From the NCBI GenBank assembly GCA_050049955.1, contig JASFVG010000126.1, positions 1 through 10,965 of the forward strand: DNA of 10,965 bases, given 5' to 3'. The position numbers were made by a program, and so were the translations under genes. The DNA comes from SKLM01 sp050049955. GTDB lineage: Bacteria > Chloroflexota > Anaerolineae > B4-G1. Every line of letters begins with the position of its first letter. Within the stretch, counting starts at the first letter, position 1. The notes beneath the pieces were generated by a model. It searched no databases. It was given only the letters and a program-made list of their open reading frames with translations, and was not told the DNA's origin. Of the stretch, positions 6,691-10,965 are shown piece by piece.

Positions 6691-7987
6691 ATGCAGAGAA
6701 AGACCCTGCTGGCCCTGGTGGTGGTGATTGGACTGTGATTCGCTTGCCAATCCGCGGAACTCACGGCCCCGCAAGTCACAGAGACACTCGCGCCAGGATA
6801 GCCCGGCATACACAAGGCGGCCCCGCCACTGCCAGGGAAGCTCCCCAGAGCGAGCCGACCGAGGCGCCCAGCCTGCCCGGGCATACGCTGACTCCCGGTG
6901 TGGTACCGCCGAGGGCGGCGCCAGGGCCGGAGATGACGGCGTCAAGACCGACGATGACGGCGCCAGGGCCGAAGATGACGGCGCCAGAACCGACGATGGT
7001 GGCAACAGGGGCCGAAACGACTCCACCACGCCCCACTTGCTGGAGAGAAGATCGTTCAGGGGCACGAAGTGTGGGAGAAGTCGCCCGAGCGGGTGTTCCT
7101 AATAGAGGAGGGCGCCAGCGTAGTCCTGGAGAGGATGACGATTCGGCACGGGAGGCCTAGCGTACAGCAGGATGTGGCGGTGGCATCTTGACCTGGGGAT
7201 CTTTGGCACTGAGGAGCTGCGTCGTGACCGACAACACGGCCAACGGTGGCGGTGGAATCTGCAGCGGCCGCCCAGCGAGGCTGACCCCAGGAACTGTTCC
7301 GTGAAGGGCAACACGGCTCATGGGATCGCGGAGCAGAGCCTCAAGTGTGGGAGCGGCGGGGGAATCACGAGCGCAGGCCAATCTCTGCGGCTGATCAAAA
7401 CGACCGTCAGCGGCAACCAGGCTGGTCTTGAGAAGGTGACCAGTGACCCGAGGCCTAGGTCCCTTGGGGGTGGTGTCCACATGGGGTGTGGCTGCACGGC
7501 GGTGTGCACGAACAGCACGATCAGCAGCAACAAAGCGTTTCGGGATGGGGGAATCTCGCTTCACGGCGCGCTGCGACTTCTCGACTGCACGATCAGCAAG
7601 AACATCGCAGCCGGATTGGGCGGAGGGATCTACCTCCGCGGTCCGTCGCACTACTTCAACACAATCATCGCGAACAACGGCGGCGGAGATGGAGAGTGCA
7701 GGGTAGACAGCACGTTTGTGGGTACGGGCTCGATACGGGCGAACAGGTACAACCCGGTGGAAGACGGGACGTGCGACCCGGAGTTCTGGGGTGACCCCAT
7801 GGTTGGGCCGCTGGGCGACGATGGCGGGGACACGCAGACCCACGCGCTGATGCCGGGGAGCCCGGCGATCGACGCAGTTCCGCTCGCCAGCTGTAACGTG
7901 TCCACGGATCGGCGGGGTGGCCCGCGGGGGGCGGTGCAGACGACCCAAGAGACTCCCTGCGACAGCGGTGCGTTCGAGGTGCAGGGC
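6691..7987 (+). pseudogene. Broken parallel beta-helix lipoprotein gene
   Basis: Pieces of one gene lie in order in different frames. ATG 6691 (AAGGTG upstream) gives MQRKTLLALVVVIGL, then TGA at 6736, then FACQSAELTAP: a lipoprotein signal cut by a stop inside its core. After TAG 6799 another frame carries a Pro/Thr-rich linker to about 7030. A third piece in the signal's frame gives EKIVQGHEVWEKSPERVFL and VVLERMTIRHG. The linker frame resumes near 7170 with GCGGGILTWGSLALRSC and NTANGGGGICSG. From about 7290 the final frame stays open to TGA 7988: NCSVKGNTAHG, repeated GGG turns, TISSN/TISKN rungs, then GGDTQTHALMPGSPAIDA and CDSGAFE, a C-terminus typical of right-handed beta-helix (choice-of-anchor Q-like) surface proteins. 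Two stops and at least four frame changes argue for a real pseudogene, although assembly indels could add some. A start at 7172 is not credible. Confidence 0.8.
6911..7015 (+). repeat. 21-bp tandem repeat in the lipoprotein linker
   Basis: Units begin near 6911, 6932, 6953, 6974 and 6995, each 21 bases, with a core like GATGACGGCGCCAGGGCCGA. The first and last units are more diverged. In the linker frame they encode a seven-residue repeat, APGPEMT, ASRPTMT, APGPKMT, APEPTMV. This is a Pro/Thr spacer after the lipid anchor. The 21-base period preserves frame, so repeat expansion alone did not cause the frameshifts nearby. Confidence 0.8.
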
Positions 7988-7989
7988 TG

Positions 7990-8898
7990 ATGGTCTCAGT
8001 GTCACAGGGCGCCGGGGCGAGCCGTGCCGGTCAACGTTGGAGGGTGGAGCGCGTTCTGTGGTTCTGCCTGGCTTGCTCTGCTGTGTACGTCGTGTTCAAT
8101 CCCCTGGCTATGCTCTTCTACCCCGGAGGAACGTCGACCGATCACGATGCGGAGGGGTATTCGCTCCTGGGGAACTTCTTCAGTGATCTGGGAATGGTGC
8201 GGACGTATTCGGGAGATGCCAAGACCCTCTCCTTGGCGCTGTTTGCGTCCGCGCTGGCGCTAATGGGGGTTGCCTTTGTCCTTTTCTTCGCGGTGATGCC
8301 AGGCTCATTCAACGGCACAAGACTGGAGTGGATCGCCAGCCGCCTTGGATCGGTCGCAGGGGTGCTGGCGGGTGTCTGCTGCGTCGGAATAGCAGCCACA
8401 CCGTGGGACGTCTACGAGGGCGCCCACATGGTCTTCTCGGTCAGCCTCGCCGCGTCGTTTCTGGTCGCCGTGCTCTGCTATCTGGTCGCGATGCTGAAGA
8501 AGAAGGACTATCCAGGGCCATGCAGGGCTGTGTTTGCGGGCTATCTGTGTATCCTGACTGTCTTCCTGTATCTGGTGATTGCCGGACCGGGCGCTGAGAC
8601 AGGAAGGGGCCTTGTGATGCTGGCGATCGGGCAGAAGATAGTCATCTACGCCGGTGTGCTGAGCTGGGTAGCCCAGTTCGCTGGAGCCCTCGCATACCAG
8701 CGCGGACGGGCCACGCAGGTATCTGACGCCAGAGAGTCGGATCGGCCCGCCAGCGGTTCACCTGGGGTGCTGGGGAGAGAGTGGTGCTTGAGCCGGAAGC
8801 CCGTGAACCCACGCGCGGCGTGGCGAGCTCCGGCGGCACGGGAACCCGCGGAAAGTGGAGACGATAGGGCTGATCCTATTCACAAGCGGATCATCTAG
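7990..8898 (+). CDS. DUF998-like multi-pass membrane protein
   Basis: A 302-residue protein with six hydrophobic segments at about residues 20-44, 81-103, 117-136, 146-169, 180-199 and 210-236. The motif NFFSDLGM (62-69) after the first segment is characteristic of the DUF998 family, integral membrane proteins of unknown function. The start ATG overlaps the upstream pseudogene stop by one base (TGATG). GTG at 8047 is an alternative start that would remove about 19 polar residues. After the last membrane segment there is a roughly 65-residue tail rich in Arg, Ala, Pro and Ser, with no recognisable motif and unlike compact family members, perhaps a late extension through loss of the original stop. 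The overlap suggests it was once translated together with the beta-helix protein, whose gene is now broken. Confidence 0.85.
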   Translation: MVSVSQGAGASRAGQRWRVERVLWFCLACSAVYVVFNPLAMLFYPGGTSTDHDAEGYSLLGNFFSDLGMVRTYSGDAKTLSLALFASALALMGVAFVLFFAVMPGSFNGTRLEWIASRLGSVAGVLAGVCCVGIAATPWDVYEGAHMVFSVSLAASFLVAVLCYLVAMLKKKDYPGPCRAVFAGYLCILTVFLYLVIAGPGAETGRGLVMLAIGQKIVIYAGVLSWVAQFAGALAYQRGRATQVSDARESDRPASGSPGVLGREWCLSRKPVNPRAAWRAPAAREPAESGDDRADPIHKRII

Positions 8899-8915
8899 AA
8901 GAGCGGGGGAAGCCA

Positions 8916-10007
8916 ATGAGCAGGGGATGCGGTAGCAGTGTTGATGGGAGCTCAGGAGGAATGCCTAGACGGGAGTTCCTGAAGTTGGCAGCGCTCACCG
9001 GCGCCTTGACTGGGTGCCAAGTCCTCAGGCCGACGCCCGAGCCGGTCCCGGCAGCCGAGCCCACTTCTGCCCCTTCGCCGACGGCAGACACGCAGGGATT
9101 GGGCACGGCCAGGGTGGCGTTTGTGAAGACTAGCGACCGGGAGTGGGGCGTGCGGAGAGCTATCGGCCTGCTAGGGATCAATCCCATCGCGGGCAAGACG
9201 GTCTTCATCAAGCCGAATTTCAACAGCTCCGATCCGCCTCCCGGGTCCACACACCCAGATACCTTGCGTAGCGTAGCAGCCACGCTGACGGAGATGGGGG
9301 CGGAGAGCATCACGATTGGCGACCGGAGCGGCATGGGCGATACGGGACGCGTGATGGAGGAGCTTGCTGTATATGAGCTGGCCGAGGATTTGGGGGCGGC
9401 AGTCGTCAACTTCCACGAGCTGGGGGCCGAGGACTGGGAGATGTTCGACCCGCCCGGCTGCCACTGGGAGCAGGGGTTCGCTGTGGCACGCCCGTGCCTC
9501 GAGGCGGATGCCCTGGTCCAGGTCTGCTGTCTCAAGACCCACCGATACGGTGGCCATTTCACTATGTCCCTGAAGAACTCGATCGGGATGGTGGCTGGGG
9601 CTATCCCAGGCGAGGATCACGATTTCATGGGAGAGCTCCACAACAGCAGCCGGCAACGGAGCATGATTGCGGAAGTGAATGCGAGCTACTCACCGGCCCT
9701 GATCGTCCTGGATGGGCTCGAGGCCTTCACAACTGGAGGGCCGGACAAGGGCAAGAAGGTCGAGACCGAGGTGGTGCTGGCGGGAACCGACCGGATCGCC
9801 GTTGACGCGGTCGGCGTGGCCCTGCTAAGGCGGTTCGGCACCACGGCCGCAGTGCACAGGGGCGCGGTCTTTGAGCAGGAGCAGATTGCCAGGGCGGTCG
9901 AGCTGGGGCTGGGGGTTAAGGGTCCGCACGAGGTCGAGCTGGTCACGGCGGATGCAGACAGCGCTGCGTACGCCCGGGAGATCAAGGAAATCCTGCTGAG
10001 CCAATAG
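8916..10007 (+). CDS. Tat-exported DUF362 family protein
   Basis: A 363-residue protein with an N-terminal Tat-like signal (RREFLKLAALTGA, residues 18-30) ending in lipobox-like LTGC (C34), then a Pro/Ala linker to about 60. The rest is a DUF362 domain: VFIKPNFNSSDPP (97-109), STHPDTLRSVAATL, SITIGDRSG, CLKTHRYGGHFTMSLKN (205-221), VLDGLEAFTTGGP (264-276) and GTDRIAVDAVGVALL. DUF362 proteins are often linked to iron-sulfur or redox chemistry, but no ferredoxin-type cysteine motif is present here. Substrate and reaction are unknown. Start: ATG 8916 has GGGGGA (8905-8910) five bases upstream. ATG 8961 would give a compact Tat signal starting MPRREF, but its AGGAGGA abuts the codon with too little spacing. 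Both leave the mature protein unchanged. Confidence 0.9.
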   Translation: MSRGCGSSVDGSSGGMPRREFLKLAALTGALTGCQVLRPTPEPVPAAEPTSAPSPTADTQGLGTARVAFVKTSDREWGVRRAIGLLGINPIAGKTVFIKPNFNSSDPPPGSTHPDTLRSVAATLTEMGAESITIGDRSGMGDTGRVMEELAVYELAEDLGAAVVNFHELGAEDWEMFDPPGCHWEQGFAVARPCLEADALVQVCCLKTHRYGGHFTMSLKNSIGMVAGAIPGEDHDFMGELHNSSRQRSMIAEVNASYSPALIVLDGLEAFTTGGPDKGKKVETEVVLAGTDRIAVDAVGVALLRRFGTTAAVHRGAVFEQEQIARAVELGLGVKGPHEVELVTADADSAAYAREIKEILLSQ

Positions 10008-10248
10008 GCGCGTTATCTCCTGCCGGGCGCAGGGGTACCGGGCAGCATCGGGCGAGTGAATTGCCTGTGATGCGGGGTTGGCGGTGGCGTGGGTGAGGCT
10101 GACCGACGGGGGTATGGAGGAGGGCTCGCCAGGCGGGCACCCTGCATCAAGCGAGAAGGTATCTAGTGTCCTCGGGTTGACGCGCGGATTCCGGACCGGG
10201 GGAGTCGGTTGGAGGCGCCTGTTTGAGCAACAAGGAGGAGCTGAAGCT

Positions 10249-10545
10249 ATGCTGCGAAGGCCGTTTCTTGCCAGTCTATTCTCACTTCTGGTGCCTGGAC
10301 TGGGACAGATCCTCGCCGGCCGGGGCGAGCGGGGCGCGGCGATCCTGATCGCTGCGATTGTGGTAGGGAATCTGAACACAATCTGGCTGAGCCTGTACGC
10401 CAGAACAAGCGCTGGCCCTCGCACGTTCTGGGGATACGCCCTGCCAAGAATCCTCCATGATGTGCTCGCTGCGTGGGGCGTGGCATTCCTCGTGTGGCAA
10501 GCAGTCGACGCGTATCGGCAGGCGAGGCGCCCCCCGGGCGAGTGA
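10249..10545 (+). CDS. Small two-to-three-helix membrane protein
   Basis: A 98-residue protein beginning MLRRPFLASLFSLLVPGLGQ. The PGLGQ turn after a short hydrophobic helix is common in small TM2-like and DUF5683-like membrane proteins. Hydrophobic segments lie at about residues 6-22, 29-49 and 69-88, and the C-terminus is basic. The frame is open upstream to 10078, but ATG 10249 is preferred: it follows AAGGAGGAG (10232-10240) and starts exactly at the conserved hydrophobic region, whereas the upstream extension is Gly/Glu-rich with no motif or ribosome-binding site. The acetyltransferase gene begins 15 bases after its stop, so the two are probably co-transcribed. Function unknown. Confidence 0.75.
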   Translation: MLRRPFLASLFSLLVPGLGQILAGRGERGAAILIAAIVVGNLNTIWLSLYARTSAGPRTFWGYALPRILHDVLAAWGVAFLVWQAVDAYRQARRPPGE

Positions 10546-10560
10546 GGAAAGGACAGGCAC

Positions 10561-10965
10561 TTGAAGCTGAGCATGCGGGCCTATCGCGGAGAGGACGACT
10601 TCTGGAAGATCCGGTGTTTTCTGCGCCGGGTGTTTCAGCTCAATGACATGCGGGAGCTGAGCTGGCAGGCCTACCGGTTTGACTATTGGCGGTGGCACGG
10701 GATTGCGAACCTGGCGCATGGTCGGCTAGAGGAGAACGTATTCCTGTGGGAGACCGAGGCCGGGGAGATCGGCGCCGTGCTGAACTCGGAGTCCCCGGGT
10801 CAGGCCTTCCTGCAGGTGAACCCGTGTCTGCGCGAGGTGGGCCTCGAGGAGGAGATGGTCGCCATCGCCGAGGAGCGCCTCGCGGTCTCCGATCAAGGTG
10901 ACCAGCGGCGGCTTGTTGTCTGGGCCGACGAGCAAGACAACTTGCGCCAGGGTGTCCTGATCTCG
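10561..10965 (+). CDS. GNAT-family N-acetyltransferase, N-terminal part (cut by window end)
   Basis: The frame is open from 10561 to the last base (135 codons) with no stop in the window. It starts LKLSMRAYRGEDDFWKIRCF, continues YRFDYWRWHGIANL, then has the core strand pattern of a GNAT acyltransferase (ENVFLWETEAGEIGAVLN) and a paired-strand region (QRRLVVWADEQDN). The acetyl-CoA-binding loop would lie at or beyond the end, so the assignment rests on the N-terminal half. The DYWRWH segment is typical of an environmental GNAT subfamily, from memory. Start: TTG 10561 has AAAGGA (10548-10553) seven bases upstream. ATG 10573 is possible but too far from that site. The substrate cannot be predicted. 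Confidence 0.75.
   Translation, partial: MKLSMRAYRGEDDFWKIRCFLRRVFQLNDMRELSWQAYRFDYWRWHGIANLAHGRLEENVFLWETEAGEIGAVLNSESPGQAFLQVNPCLREVGLEEEMVAIAEERLAVSDQGDQRRLVVWADEQDNLRQGVLIS

Noticed and set aside
7172..7990. Intact 272-residue beta-helix gene starting at 7172
   Set aside because: Residues 1 to about 40 are out of frame. The matching beta-helix rungs and signal sequence lie upstream in other frames, so it is part of a pseudogene.
7157..8005. 282-codon open frame on the minus strand
   Set aside because: It is antisense to a clear beta-helix sequence, with an Arg/Pro/His-rich composition and no recognisable domain.
10020..10045. Possible terminator hairpin (CTGCC with GGCAG) after the DUF362 gene
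   Set aside because: The stem has only five perfect pairs with a bulge beyond, and no T-run follows.
10078..10248. 57-residue N-terminal extension of the small membrane protein
   Set aside because: No ribosome-binding site at 10078 and a Gly/Glu-rich composition without motif; ATG 10249 has a good site and begins the hydrophobic core.

Overview
The window is GC-rich (roughly 60% by eye) and every gene I can support lies on the + strand. It shows no RNA genes, CRISPR array or transposase. It is dominated by exported lipoproteins with Pro/Thr/Ala-rich linkers (a serine beta-lactamase-like hydrolase, an FGE/SUMF-fold protein, a WD40 propeller and a broken beta-helix protein) plus families of uncertain function (DUF998, DUF362, a GyrI-like/Cys-rich fusion). 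This mix resembles Chloroflexota (Anaerolineae-like) environmental genomes. That placement is an inference from gene content, not from a marker gene.

Layout. 2-445 is the 3' end of a beta-lactamase-like hydrolase, followed at once by a WD40 remnant (446-628). 662-1261 encodes a small zinc-ribbon membrane protein. 1262-2000 has no intact gene but holds a second WD40 scrap (about 1521-1586) and a truncated copy of the SUMF gene leader (1638-1673). 2001-3191 is a complete paralogue of the first hydrolase and is also followed directly by a WD40 remnant with two frameshifts (3190-3408). 3453-4328 (SUMF-type lipoprotein, TTG start) and 4330-5535 (seven-blade WD40 lipoprotein) are one base apart and look translationally coupled. 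5603-6685 is a GyrI-like protein with a Cys-rich C-terminal domain. 6691-7987 is a beta-helix lipoprotein pseudogene with several lesions. 7990-8898 is a DUF998-like membrane protein and 8916-10007 a Tat-exported DUF362 protein. 10249-10545 encodes a small membrane protein, and 10561 to the window end is the start of a GNAT acetyltransferase.

The central reading is that the left half (1-5535) is the eroded product of a tandem duplication. The ancestral unit appears to have been hydrolase, then WD40, then SUMF-leader. Both hydrolase copies end at the same junction with a WD40 3' end. The SUMF leader and its upstream stretch occur twice. The intact WD40 gene at 4330-5535 matches the last two blades of both remnants. 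In the first unit the zinc-ribbon gene sits between two scraps of the same WD40 3' end. No complete new defence or biosynthetic system is evident. The most unusual items are this decayed lipoprotein cassette, the GyrI/Cys-rich fusion and the beta-helix pseudogene.
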